Positions 1 to 6,437 of a DNA stretch of 10,120 bases are shown here, one piece after another; within the stretch, counting starts at the first letter, position 1, and each line of letters begins with the position of its first letter. This DNA comes from Sutterellaceae bacterium (GTDB lineage: Bacteria; Pseudomonadota; Gammaproteobacteria; Burkholderiales; Burkholderiaceae_F). The stretch covers positions 1-10,120 of the forward strand of contig JAUNOJ010000051.1 in the NCBI GenBank assembly GCA_030531135.1, in the 5' to 3' direction. The notes under the pieces were generated by a model. That model saw nothing but the letters and a program-made list of their open reading frames with translations. It searched no databases and had not been told where the DNA came from. A program made the position numbers and the translations under genes.

Positions 1-86
1 TGTTACGACAAAAGAGAACAAACAGTGACTTGCGCTAAACTACGCACACGCATTCGACAAGGATATTTTCCTTGACTCGAAGATTT

Positions 87-98
87 GTTGTGCACAAC
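87..98. promoter_or_regulatory. 12-bp perfect palindrome, possible operator
   Basis: GTTGTGCACAAC is its own reverse complement. It lies 24 bases before the GTG start preferred for the first gene, so it would sit in the promoter or leader. If the alternative TTG start at 72 is used, it falls inside the coding region and loses its meaning as an operator. No known regulator is assigned. The rest of bases 1-71 shows no gene and no convincing -35/-10 pair. Confidence 0.25.
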
Positions 99-122
99 GA
101 CTTTCCGACGGAATCCACTTCA

Positions 123-782
123 GTGAAACGACTTTTAACGGCCGCTTTGGGGCTTACGGTTTTATTTTCAACTTCGGCTTGGGGGTTCGATCCCGACATC
201 AAGGGCATTGAAAACATGACGGTCGTCGATCGTTTTCCTGCCGGCAGCATCGTCACGCGCGAAAAGGCTCAACAGGCTTTAAGCGAAGTCAAATCCGCCA
301 AGCGTCAGATGAACGACCTGGCGGACTACTCCACGCGCCGTTGTCAGGAAAACTTTTTTGTCAATCGTTGCGTCGAAGAGGTGCGCAAGGCCAAACTGCG
401 TCAAGAGCGCCGATTCACTGCGATCGAAACCGAAGCCAAACAATATATTCGTCAAGACGACACCAAGCGCGAAGCCCAACGTCAAAAAGAGCGCGATGCC
501 AAGGCCGCCAAGACGCCGAGTAAGCCCAAGGCCGCCAAGCCTCGCGTAAAGAGCGAATCGCAAGCCGAATCGGCTAAAAAGACGCAGGCCTACGGACAAA
601 AACGTGCCGAACAGGTGAAAAAGCGCCAAGACGAAGCTAAGAAAAAGCAAGCGCAGGAAGCCGCCAATCGCGCCGCTTATGAAAAGAAGCTCAAAGAGCG
701 GGAAGCCCGTCGCTTGGAGCGCGAAAAAAAGCTTGCCGAGCGCCAAAAGAAAAAAGCTGAACAACAAAAGAACAACAAATAA
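123..782 (+). CDS. Secreted Lys/Arg/Glu-rich coiled-coil protein, unknown function
   Basis: With the GTG start the protein has 219 residues. It opens with a textbook Sec signal peptide: MKR, a hydrophobic run to about residue 16, and a probable cleavage after Ala-Trp-Gly at 21. The mature protein should be periplasmic. Residues 50-110 hold two cysteines (C74 and C83, in RRCQENFFVNRC) that could form a disulfide, followed by an Arg/Lys/Glu-rich helix. From about residue 110 to the end it is almost only K, R, E, A and Q, consistent with a long charged helix or coiled coil. Betaproteobacteria have unnamed secreted proteins with a similar C-x8-C and charged-helix layout (recollection, not checked). 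An alternative TTG start at 72 has a better Shine-Dalgarno (AAGGA at 59-63) but would put 17 residues, several acidic, before the signal peptide, so GTG is preferred. The helicase gene starts 12 bases downstream, so the two are probably co-transcribed. No function is assigned. Confidence 0.8.
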   Translation: MKRLLTAALGLTVLFSTSAWGFDPDIKGIENMTVVDRFPAGSIVTREKAQQALSEVKSAKRQMNDLADYSTRRCQENFFVNRCVEEVRKAKLRQERRFTAIETEAKQYIRQDDTKREAQRQKERDAKAAKTPSKPKAAKPRVKSESQAESAKKTQAYGQKRAEQVKKRQDEAKKKQAQEAANRAAYEKKLKEREARRLEREKKLAERQKKKAEQQKNNK

Positions 783-794
783 CCCGACTCCCGA

Positions 795-2858
795 ATGAAC
801 CAAGATCCGACTTTAGACAGCCATACGGCTTCTTTATTCGAGCGCCAAGTCGTCGCCCAGTTTGAAGCCGGGGGCGCCCTGGCCGATGCGACCGACAACT
901 TCGTCTCGCGCCCCGGGCAAATCGGCTTTGCCCGCGCCGTGTCGCGTGCCATCGAAGCGCGTTCGGTTGCCGTGATCGAAGCCGGAACCGGCACGGGCAA
1001 AACCTTTGCTTACATGACGCCCGCCGTGATTTCTGGCTGCAAAGTCATTGTGAGTACGGCAGGCAAATCGTTGCAGGATCAGCTTTTTACCAAAGACATT
1101 CCGGCTGTCAAAGGCGTTTTGAAAAACAATGCCAAAGTCGCGCTTTTAAAGGGGCGTAGCAACTATCTGTGCCGCTACCGACTCGATTTGACCATTCAGG
1201 AGGGGCTTTTAAAGACGCGCACGGCCGTCGACGACTTGGCCACCATCCGCATCTTTTCTCAGACCACCAAAGACGGCGACTGCACCACGATTCGCGGCGT
1301 GCCCGAAGATTCGGCCGTCTGGCCTATGGTCACGAGCACGAAAGAAAACTGTTTGGCCAAGCGTTGCCGCTATTACGACGACTGCTTTGTCAACAAAGCG
1401 CGTCAAGCCGCCAAAGAAGCCGATATTGTGGTTGTGAACCACCATCTCTTTTTGTCTGCCATGGCCGACGACACGCCCGAAGTTCCCGAAGACGTGAAGC
1501 TATTGCCCAAAGCCGACGTGGTGATTTTCGACGAAGCGCACAAGTTGCCCGAAATCGCTTCGAACTTTTTCGGCTCCGAATTGTCGACCTGGAGCATTCG
1601 CAACGTCGTGCGCGAAATGAAGGTGATTCTGCTCTCCAAGTTGAAGACCTATCAGCCCAAAGGCCGCTCATGGGACGATATGACCGATACGGTCTTGCAC
1701 CATGTCGACGACTTTGTGTTGGGCGTGGACGAAGCCGGCGTTTTGGAAGGCGACAATAAAAACGTGTTGGAAGTGCCCGATCTGTCGGTTGCGGTCGAGC
1801 GCTTGGAAGGCGTTCGTTTAGCGCTCAAAGAACTCTTGAAGGCCGTGAGCGAACTCACCGAAGAAAACGACGAGTTGGCCGCGCACGTCGAAGTGGCCGA
1901 AGCCATATCGTCGGACTTGGCGCTGTGGGTGGCCTGGTTAAGCAAAGGCAGCGAATTGATTGAAAACGAGACGCCGGTGGTGCGCTGGATTTCCCGCGGG
2001 CGCAACGACGTGCGTTTAAACGAAACGCCCCTCAACATTGCCGAAAGCTTTGCCAAGATGCGAGACAACCATGCCGAGAGTGCATGGGTCTTTACGTCGG
2101 CGACGCTTGCTACGGGAAAGTCGGACTTTTCTCACTTTGTGACCCAAATGGGTTTACCCGAAGCCGATACCTACGCTTGGGCCTCTCCCTTTGACTACGA
2201 GCGTCAGGCCATGCTCTACGTGCCGCAGCAAATGCCCAATCCCAAAGGGTGCGATCGAGACGAATATATCCGTGCGCTCGTTCGCGAAAGTTGGCCCGTG
2301 ATCGATTTGTTGGCCGGTCGTACCTTTATTCTGTGCACGAGCTATCAGGCCATGGATTTGGCCGCGCAAGAGTTGGAAGACTATATCGAGAGCAACGACC
2401 GCGACTATACGGTCTTTGTGCAGGGACAAGACAGCCGACAACATCTGCTTGATAAGTTCAGAACAACGCCCAACAGCATTTTGATTGCCACCATGAGTTT
2501 CTGGGAGGGGATCGATATCAAGGGCGAGCGACTGTCGTTGGTCATCATCGACAAGCTGCCGTTTGCCCCGCAGGGCGATCCGGTTTTGACCGCACGCTGC
2601 CGCTGGATTGAAAAACAAGGCAAAAACCCGTTTCAGTCCTACCAGATTCCGCTGGCGGCCATTGCCTTAAAGCAGGGCGCCGGCCGCTTGATTCGCAGCG
2701 AAAACGACCGCGGAATTTTGATTGTGGGAGATACTCGCATCATTCCGGGACAGACGCGCTACGGTAAGCAATTCTTGGACAGTTTGCCCAACTACGTGCG
2801 CACGCGCCAGTTGCAGCGCGTGCTCAATTTCTGGCGCTATCCCGATCAAGCCTCTTAG
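795..2858 (+). CDS. yoaA: YoaA/DinG-family iron-sulfur ATP-dependent DNA helicase
   Basis: This is a superfamily 2, XPD-like helicase of 687 residues that should unwind DNA 5'-to-3' during repair. Walker A is AGTGTGKT at 63-70. The four cluster cysteines are C126 (in KGRSNYLC), C186, C191 and C197 (in ENCLAKRCRYYDDC), spaced as in the DinG/YoaA [4Fe-4S] domain. The Walker B box is DEAH at 246-249, and VVVNHHLFL follows the cluster. The C-terminal half has FTSATL, SFWEGIDIKG and motif VI QGAGRLIR at 627-634. These blocks match E. coli YoaA more closely than DinG as I recall both. E. coli YoaA (636 residues) works with the clamp-loader subunit HolC; a similar partnership here is inference. The protein has about 25 extra N-terminal residues. 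The ATG follows the secreted-protein gene by 12 bases with no strong Shine-Dalgarno, suggesting translational coupling. Its stop overlaps the stop of the opposite-strand gene by 4 bases. Confidence 0.93.
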   Translation: MNQDPTLDSHTASLFERQVVAQFEAGGALADATDNFVSRPGQIGFARAVSRAIEARSVAVIEAGTGTGKTFAYMTPAVISGCKVIVSTAGKSLQDQLFTKDIPAVKGVLKNNAKVALLKGRSNYLCRYRLDLTIQEGLLKTRTAVDDLATIRIFSQTTKDGDCTTIRGVPEDSAVWPMVTSTKENCLAKRCRYYDDCFVNKARQAAKEADIVVVNHHLFLSAMADDTPEVPEDVKLLPKADVVIFDEAHKLPEIASNFFGSELSTWSIRNVVREMKVILLSKLKTYQPKGRSWDDMTDTVLHHVDDFVLGVDEAGVLEGDNKNVLEVPDLSVAVERLEGVRLALKELLKAVSELTEENDELAAHVEVAEAISSDLALWVAWLSKGSELIENETPVVRWISRGRNDVRLNETPLNIAESFAKMRDNHAESAWVFTSATLATGKSDFSHFVTQMGLPEADTYAWASPFDYERQAMLYVPQQMPNPKGCDRDEYIRALVRESWPVIDLLAGRTFILCTSYQAMDLAAQELEDYIESNDRDYTVFVQGQDSRQHLLDKFRTTPNSILIATMSFWEGIDIKGERLSLVIIDKLPFAPQGDPVLTARCRWIEKQGKNPFQSYQIPLAAIALKQGAGRLIRSENDRGILIVGDTRIIPGQTRYGKQFLDSLPNYVRTRQLQRVLNFWRYPDQAS

Positions 2859-3202
2859 AACCCGTCAAAAGCGGCCTTGAGCTTGTTCATGGCCTCTGTC
2901 GGGTCAACCTTGAGCGTCTTGTCGCCGGACTGTGCTACGGGCTTTTGAGGAGCCTTTTTGACAGTCTTTTTAAGGGGTTGAGCCGTGACCGAACCCGAGA
3001 GCTCGAACTTATGCGCTTCGAGCGCCTGAATTTCGGCCAAGAGCTCTGCTTTTTTCGTTTGCAAAGCCTTGATTTCGCGCGCCAATTGCGAAATGGTTTC
3101 CGTAGGTGTCAAGGGGCGGGAAGATTGCGCATCTTCGGTGTCGTCCAAAGAAAGCTTGAGGGCGTCGATGGCCTGAGAGATGCGCGATGTTGACGTTTTC
3201 AT
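2855..3202 (-). CDS. Small coiled-coil protein, unknown function
   Basis: The protein has 115 residues and I recognise no family. Residues 1-36 are a short helical start and a Ser/Pro/Thr-rich linker. Residues 37-68 (ISQLAREIKALQTKKAELLAEI onward) show heptad-spaced Leu/Ile with many Lys and Glu, a probable coiled coil. Residues 75-100 are a Lys/Pro/Ala-rich linker (KKTVKKAPQKP) and the last 15 residues are a short amphipathic helix. There is no signal peptide or membrane segment, so it should be cytoplasmic. A coiled coil plus a basic linker suggests a nucleoid-associated or scaffold protein, but that is a guess. It reads away from the XRE gene across a 62-base divergent spacer, and its stop codon overlaps the helicase stop (shared TTAG). 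No clear ribosome binding site precedes the ATG. Codon use looks like its neighbours, which supports a real gene. Confidence 0.65.
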   Translation of the reverse strand: MKTSTSRISQAIDALKLSLDDTEDAQSSRPLTPTETISQLAREIKALQTKKAELLAEIQALEAHKFELSGSVTAQPLKKTVKKAPQKPVAQSGDKTLKVDPTEAMNKLKAAFDGF

Positions 3203-3253
3203 AAAAATTTTGCTAGGCTCAAACTCAAAAGCAGTTTGCTTGTGTTTTTTGTA

Positions 3254-3259
3254 TATAAA
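3254..3259 (+). promoter_or_regulatory. Possible -10 box, near-leaderless start of the XRE gene
   Basis: TATAAA lies only 5 bases before the ATG at 3265. An in-frame stop (TAA, 3256-3258) rules out an upstream start. If this is the -10 box, transcription would begin at or within a base or two of the ATG, giving a leaderless mRNA. That fits the lack of a Shine-Dalgarno. No good -35 at 16-18 bases is visible. Confidence 0.25.
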
Positions 3260-3264
3260 GACTG

Positions 3265-3657
3265 ATGCCCGCCCCGACGAAAAAATCTCAGGCCGCAGCG
3301 CCGCAAAAGAAATATTACTTTCTTCAGGTACAGAACTTTACCGAAGAACTCGGTACGCGTATCTCGATGGCCCGAAGAAAGTTGAATTTGAAGCAGACCG
3401 AAATGGCTCAAAAAAGCCAGACGTCGATCGCGACCTATAAGCGAATCGAGGCCGGCGACATGAACGTGTCTCTCGGCACGATTTTAAGCGTCTTGTATTG
3501 CTTGGATCAGCTCGAGAGCTGTGAAGGCATTTTGTCGCATGTCTATGACGAGGGCTTCAATCCCGATCCCAAGAAAAAGTTGCCGCAGCGTATTCGCTCG
3601 GCAACTTCCAAAATCAGTTTGACCGCTCAAAGCCCCAAGAACGACAGCGCGTCGTGA
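3265..3657 (+). CDS. XRE/HipB-like helix-turn-helix DNA-binding protein
   Basis: This is a 130-residue protein with a Cro/CI-type helix-turn-helix at about residues 28-84. The helix 2 region is KQTEMAQKSQ and the recognition helix is SIATYKRIEAG, followed by VSLGTILSVLYCL as in HipB-type antitoxin/regulators. A basic N-terminal tail (1-18) and a Lys/Arg-rich C-terminal tail (about 103-125, KKKLPQRIR) flank it. It probably binds an operator as a dimer, most simply its own. HipB-like proteins often sit beside a HipA kinase toxin, but none follows: the next gene is convergent mntP. It is therefore an orphan regulator or the leftover of a toxin-antitoxin pair. Its last 31 bases overlap the 3' end of mntP on the other strand. 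The start is fixed by an upstream in-frame stop, and no ribosome binding site is evident. Confidence 0.85.
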   Translation: MPAPTKKSQAAAPQKKYYFLQVQNFTEELGTRISMARRKLNLKQTEMAQKSQTSIATYKRIEAGDMNVSLGTILSVLYCLDQLESCEGILSHVYDEGFNPDPKKKLPQRIRSATSKISLTAQSPKNDSAS

Positions 3658-4229
3658 TCGAGCAAAATCTTGACGCCGATGGCAAACAAAACGGCCGCCC
3701 CGACAAAGCTCAATTTGTTGGTGTAGCCGGCCGCCTTTTCACCGAGGCGCTTTCCGAGCCAAACGGAGAGCGCCGTCAAAACAAAGCACACGCCCGCAAT
3801 CAACGCTGACGGCCACACGATGGGGTAGTCTGCCATGGCAAAAGAAAAGCCCACGGCCAAAGCGTCCAAACTCGTGGCAACGGCTAAGGTTGCCAACGTT
3901 TTCCAATCGATGTCGTTGTTGTGTGCCGTCTCGTCGTCCATTTCCTCCGAGCCGTCTTCCAAGCCTTCCTTAAACATGTTGAAAGCAACATAGGTCAAAA
4001 GGGCAAAAGCCAGCCAGTGGTCCCAACTCGAAACAAACGACGAGATGGTGTCGCCCGCTAACCATCCCGTCAACGGCATAATGCCCTGAAAGATGCCGAA
4101 AGCCAGCGAAAACTTCAAAACGTGCACGAGCGTAATGCGCTTTTGCACCACGCTCCAGCAAAGCGTGACGACCATTGCGTCGATGGAAAGCGCAACGGCG
4201 ATACTGAATACTTCAATGAGTTGACTCAT
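3627..4229 (-). CDS. mntP: Putative manganese efflux pump MntP
   Basis: This is a six-helix inner-membrane protein of 200 residues (E. coli MntP has 188) that should export Mn2+. Two internally repeated motifs are visible: ALSIDAMVV with D17 in helix 1, and ATSLDALAVGFSFA with D122 in helix 4; these acidic residues are the expected cation-binding sites. FGIFQGIMPLTGW (about 44-56) is also a family signature. Residues 89-108 form an acidic cytoplasmic loop (EGLEDGSEEMDDE) between the two halves. It lies 39 bases behind the carbonic anhydrase gene on the same strand and is probably its operon partner. The Shine-Dalgarno (AGGA, complement of 4232-4235) is unusually close to the ATG, with only about 2 bases between. 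There is no room for a yybP-ykoY manganese riboswitch directly in front of it. The 3' end overlaps the XRE gene by 31 bases. Confidence 0.93.
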   Translation of the reverse strand: MSQLIEVFSIAVALSIDAMVVTLCWSVVQKRITLVHVLKFSLAFGIFQGIMPLTGWLAGDTISSFVSSWDHWLAFALLTYVAFNMFKEGLEDGSEEMDDETAHNNDIDWKTLATLAVATSLDALAVGFSFAMADYPIVWPSALIAGVCFVLTALSVWLGKRLGEKAAGYTNKLSFVGAAVLFAIGVKILLDHDALSFLGL

Positions 4230-4268
4230 TTTCCTGTTTTTATTGGGGTCAAGAAGAGAAGCGCAATT

Positions 4269-4916
4269 TTAATATTTTTCGGCGATCTCGCTACTGCAAA
4301 CGAAGTCTTCTTTTTGCGCGTCCCAAATGTTGAGCTTGCCTTCATGCATGTCGTAGTAAAGCGCATGCAGATTAAGTTTGTGCGCTTTGACCTTGTCGGC
4401 AATCCATTCGTACGACAAGAGGTTGTCGATGGAAAGCAAAACCGCACCTTCTTCGCAACGGCGGTGTTTGTCGGGAAGGTGATGCAAATCGGCTTCTTTT
4501 TCGAGTTCGGCAATGACAGGCGCGGCCAATTTGAGCCAGCCCGAGATGTAGGATTCGCCTGCAATTTCGTGCGGATGCAAGAGTCCGTGGATGCCGCCGC
4601 AGTTGGAGTGTCCCATGACGACGATGTGTTCGACTTCCAGATGCTTGACACCGTATTCGACGGCAGACATCACGGCGTCGGACTCGCCCGTTTGGTGGCT
4701 GGCCGGAACAATGGCTGCAACATTGCGCACGACAAAGAGGTCGCCGGGTTTGCATCCCAATAAAATGGCCGGGTCCACACGCGAATCGCAACAGGCGATG
4801 ACAAGCGTTTTGGGGTTTTGGCCGTGTTTGAGGGCTTCGAAGAATTCGACTTCTTCCAAGAGGTATTCTTCCTTAAAGTTATGAAACCCCTCGATCAAAT
4901 CGTGAAAACTGCTCAT
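4269..4916 (-). CDS. Beta-class carbonic anhydrase
   Basis: This is a cytoplasmic zinc enzyme that interconverts CO2 and bicarbonate, supplying bicarbonate to carboxylases and helping pH control. It has 215 residues, normal for the class. The zinc site is C42 and D44 (in ACCDSRVDP) with H103 and C106 (in GHSNCGG); D44-R46 is the catalytic Asp-Arg dyad. The numbering almost matches E. coli Can (C42, D44, H98, C101). I chose the ATG at 4916, giving MSSFHDLIEGF, a normal start for the family. An upstream GTG at 4949 would add 11 hydrophobic residues overlapping the probable promoter. No strong Shine-Dalgarno is visible. It is the first gene of a likely operon with mntP and diverges from queH across about 100 bases. 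A link between bicarbonate and manganese handling is only suggested by the arrangement. Confidence 0.95.
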   Translation of the reverse strand: MSSFHDLIEGFHNFKEEYLLEEVEFFEALKHGQNPKTLVIACCDSRVDPAILLGCKPGDLFVVRNVAAIVPASHQTGESDAVMSAVEYGVKHLEVEHIVVMGHSNCGGIHGLLHPHEIAGESYISGWLKLAAPVIAELEKEADLHHLPDKHRRCEEGAVLLSIDNLLSYEWIADKVKAHKLNLHALYYDMHEGKLNIWDAQKEDFVCSSEIAEKY

Positions 4917-4947
4917 GGTAAAAAAGAGACAAAAAATCGGTGCACGC

Positions 4948-4953
4948 ACTATA
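4948..4953 (-). promoter_or_regulatory. Probable -10 box of the carbonic anhydrase-mntP operon
   Basis: On the minus strand this reads TATAGT, 31 bases upstream of the ATG at 4916. The -35 is weak (TTAGAA-like at about 18 bases). It is the best candidate in the 100-base divergent spacer with queH. Confidence 0.35.
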
Positions 4954-5016
4954 GCGCGGTTTTTGTCGGCTTTCTAACGTGCAGCCAACTGCAAAACAGG
5001 TAAGATTGCGCCCACT

Positions 5017-5646
5017 ATGAAAGAAAAAGTCCTTTTACACAGCTGTTGCGCTCCGTGTTCGGCAGCCATTCTCGAATGGATGTTGGCCCACGACATCGAG
5101 CCCACCGTTTTTTATTTCAATCCCAATATCTTCCCGCAAGAAGAGTATCTCAAGCGCAAGAATGAATTGACGCACCATTGCGAACGATTGGGCGTCAAGG
5201 TCATTGACGGCGACTGGGATCATGCGGCGTGGCTCGAAGGAGTCAAGGGCCTGGAAGACGAACCCGAGCGCGGACGCCGCTGTCAGGCGTGTTTCGATAT
5301 GCGCTTGGCTGCCGCAGCGCGCTGTGCACACGAACTGGGGATTTCTCGTTTTACCACGACCTTGGCTTCGAGCCGTTGGAAGTCGTTGGAACAGGTGGGC
5401 TCTGCCGGCAAAAAGGCGGCGGAACAATATCCTGACGTCACTTATTGGGATAAGAACTGGCGCAAAGACGGCCTGCAGGATCGTCGAAACGAGCTTTTGC
5501 GCATCTACGCTTTCTACAACCAGCAGTGGTGCGGATGCGAGTTTTCGCATCGCGACATGCTCAAGCGCAACGCCGAAAAGGCTGCTAAAGCGGCCGCTTG
5601 CGCTTGCCAAGACAAAAATGACGAAAAAATCGCGTCGGGGGATTGA
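5017..5646 (+). CDS. queH: Epoxyqueuosine reductase QueH
   Basis: QueH (DUF208) catalyses the last step of queuosine synthesis, reducing epoxyqueuosine to queuosine in the wobble position of tRNAs with GUN anticodons. It is unrelated to the cobalamin-dependent QueG. The protein has 209 residues. The family cysteines are present: C10, C11 and C14 (in HSCCAPCS), C89 and C92 (in RRCQACFDMRL), and C172 and C174 (in QQWCGCEFS). The CC and CxxC pairs are the expected [4Fe-4S] ligands. FYFNPNIFP near 32-40 and LASSRWKS near 116-123 are also typical. The C-terminal 25 residues are Ala/Lys-rich and look like a disordered tail. AGGTAAG (4998-5004) is a distant Shine-Dalgarno. The stop codon overlaps the -35 box of the tRNA-Ser promoter, and no terminator lies between, so read-through into the tRNA is possible. 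Confidence 0.94.
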   Translation: MKEKVLLHSCCAPCSAAILEWMLAHDIEPTVFYFNPNIFPQEEYLKRKNELTHHCERLGVKVIDGDWDHAAWLEGVKGLEDEPERGRRCQACFDMRLAAAARCAHELGISRFTTTLASSRWKSLEQVGSAGKKAAEQYPDVTYWDKNWRKDGLQDRRNELLRIYAFYNQQWCGCEFSHRDMLKRNAEKAAKAAACACQDKNDEKIASGD

Positions 5647-5671
5647 TTTCGGTTTTAAATCCGTGTATGAT
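5643..5671 (+). promoter_or_regulatory. Sigma-70-type promoter of tRNA-Ser
   Basis: TTGATT (5643-5648) and TATGAT (5666-5671) are separated by an ideal 17 bases, and a GC-rich stretch follows where a stable-RNA discriminator is expected. Transcription would start near 5678, giving a leader of about 37 bases. The leader contains a 6-bp hairpin (TTAGCG 5690-5695 with CGCTAA 5702-5707) just before the mature 5' end. Confidence 0.65.
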
Positions 5672-5714
5672 TCGAGGCTCAACTGATGTTTAGCGGTAAA
5701 ACGCTAATGCAGTC

Positions 5715-5808
5715 GGAGAAGTGGCCGAGTGGCTGAAGGCACACCCCTGCTAAGGGTGCAGATCAAAAATAACTGGTCTCGAGGGTTCGAATCCCTCCTT
5801 CTCCGCCA
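5715..5808 (+). tRNA. tRNA-Ser (anticodon GCU)
   Basis: The acceptor stem is GGAGAAG (5715-5721) with CTTCTCC (5798-5804), then discriminator G and an encoded CCA (5806-5808). The anticodon stem is CACCC/GGGTG (5742-5746, 5754-5758) around loop CTGCTAA, giving anticodon GCT at 5749-5751, which reads AGC and AGU. A long variable arm (AGATC...GGTCT, about 5760-5779) marks it as a class II serine tRNA. The T arm is GAGGG-TTCGAAT-CCCTC (5781-5797). All stems pair, so it should be functional. Its 3' half is the kind of sequence used as an attachment site by tyrosine integrases. Confidence 0.97.
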
Positions 5809-5815
5809 AAATTCA

Positions 5816-5848
5816 AATCCCGAGAGTGATGAGCTCTCGGGATTTTTC
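5816..5848 (+). terminator. Rho-independent terminator of tRNA-Ser
   Basis: AATCCCGAGAG (5816-5826) pairs perfectly with CTCTCGGGATT (5834-5844) over a 7-base loop, and the run of T (5843-5847) follows at once. It starts 8 bases after the tRNA CCA end. Confidence 0.92.
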
Positions 5849-5993
5849 TATATATAAATCGCATTTTCAGCCCGTCGGTCAAGGGGTTTTATGTGACAGC
5901 GGCGTTGCTATGGGTTGAAGGGATCTTTATTTGATTCTGTCAAAAGAGGGGATTTGCCACCCTTTTGGCCCACAATGTGCCCAAAAAAGTACC
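5849..5993. other. Non-coding spacer behind tRNA-Ser with phased CCCA repeats
   Basis: No reading frame of any length is present. The last part carries GCCCA at 5968, GCCCA at 5979 and ACCCA at 5991, 11 and 12 bases apart (about one helical turn). The last two continue as CCCAAAAAAG. Tandem short sites of this kind next to a tRNA 3' end resemble arm sites of a tyrosine integrase, but no integrase gene is in the window. Confidence 0.35.
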
Positions 5994-6027
5994 CAAAAAA
6001 GCCCCGCAGACAACAAGTCTCGGGGCT
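5994..6027 (-). terminator. Terminator of the heme monooxygenase gene
   Basis: On the minus strand AGCCCCG-AGAC (from 6027) pairs with GTCT-GCGGGGC (to 6001) around a 5-base loop with one bulged base, followed by a run of six T (complement of 5995-6000). It lies about 28 bases behind the stop codon. Confidence 0.85.
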
Positions 6028-6055
6028 CCAGAGAGCAAGTGACAAGACGATGTGA

Positions 6056-6361
6056 TCAAATTACAACGTCAAAGCATTCGAGTTCGGGGTGCTCCAGATA
6101 CATCTGACGGTTGGCCATGCCCGTGGAGTGCGAAGCGCGGAAGTGCTCGGATTTGGTCCAGGCCAAGAAATCTTCCTTGGTTTGCCACAGGGCATAGGAA
6201 GAAAAGAGCACATAGCCGTCTTTCTTGGCATCGAGCTTAAAGAACTTAAAGTCAAGAAGTCCGGGCATCACCTTGGCGCCGACTTCGGCTTTCTTCCAAA
6301 CCTCGACGTATGCGTCGGCAAACTCGGGTTTGATCTTAAAATGATTCATTGTGACGTACAT
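6056..6361 (-). CDS. ABM-domain, IsdG/HmoA-like heme-degrading monooxygenase
   Basis: The protein has 101 residues and one ferredoxin-like ABM fold. These small dimeric cytoplasmic proteins either oxidise aromatic compounds or open heme to release iron. Here N6 (in TMNHF), W68 (in DFLAW) and H78 (in FRASH) fall almost exactly where IsdG has its catalytic Asn7-Trp67-His77. The family signature PG-x3-F-x-F near 33-40 is also present. The ATG at 6361 has a Shine-Dalgarno AGGA seven bases upstream (complement of 6369-6372). A TTG two codons further up would overlap it, so ATG is preferred. The gene is alone, with its own terminator behind it and a Fur box before it. Iron-dependent repression therefore supports heme breakdown (inference from context plus motif). 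The alternative is a quinone or aromatic-compound monooxygenase. Confidence 0.88.
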   Translation of the reverse strand: MYVTMNHFKIKPEFADAYVEVWKKAEVGAKVMPGLLDFKFFKLDAKKDGYVLFSSYALWQTKEDFLAWTKSEHFRASHSTGMANRQMYLEHPELECFDVVI

Positions 6362-6389
6362 TGTCAATTCCTAAAACAGTTTGAGAAAA

Positions 6390-6407
6390 ACGAAACATCG
6401 GTTTCGT
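6390..6407 (-). promoter_or_regulatory. Leader hairpin in the heme monooxygenase mRNA
   Basis: On the minus strand ACGAAAC-CGAT-GTTTCGT forms a perfect 7-bp stem with a 4-base loop, followed by TTTTTCTC. It sits in the predicted leader, about 18 bases before the Shine-Dalgarno. It could be a weak attenuator or a stability element; the low GC content of the stem argues against a strong terminator. Confidence 0.4.
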
Positions 6408-6437
6408 CTCCTAGCGGCGACAGAGTTTAACGGAAAG

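Noticed and set aside
279..803. A 174-codon minus-strand frame that looks like a Leu/Phe-rich membrane protein
   Set aside because: The apparent hydrophobicity is the complement of Lys/Glu codons in the coiled-coil gene on the plus strand.
4230..4268. A yybP-ykoY manganese riboswitch before mntP
   Set aside because: The 39-base spacer is far too short and shows none of the conserved loop elements.
4122..4763. A 213-codon open frame on the plus strand across mntP and the carbonic anhydrase
   Set aside because: It spans two well-supported minus-strand genes and has no family similarity; it is a shadow frame.
4917..4949. Longer carbonic anhydrase start at GTG 4949
   Set aside because: It would add an unusual hydrophobic stretch, lacks a Shine-Dalgarno and sits next to the likely -10 box; the ATG at 4916 gives a normal family start.
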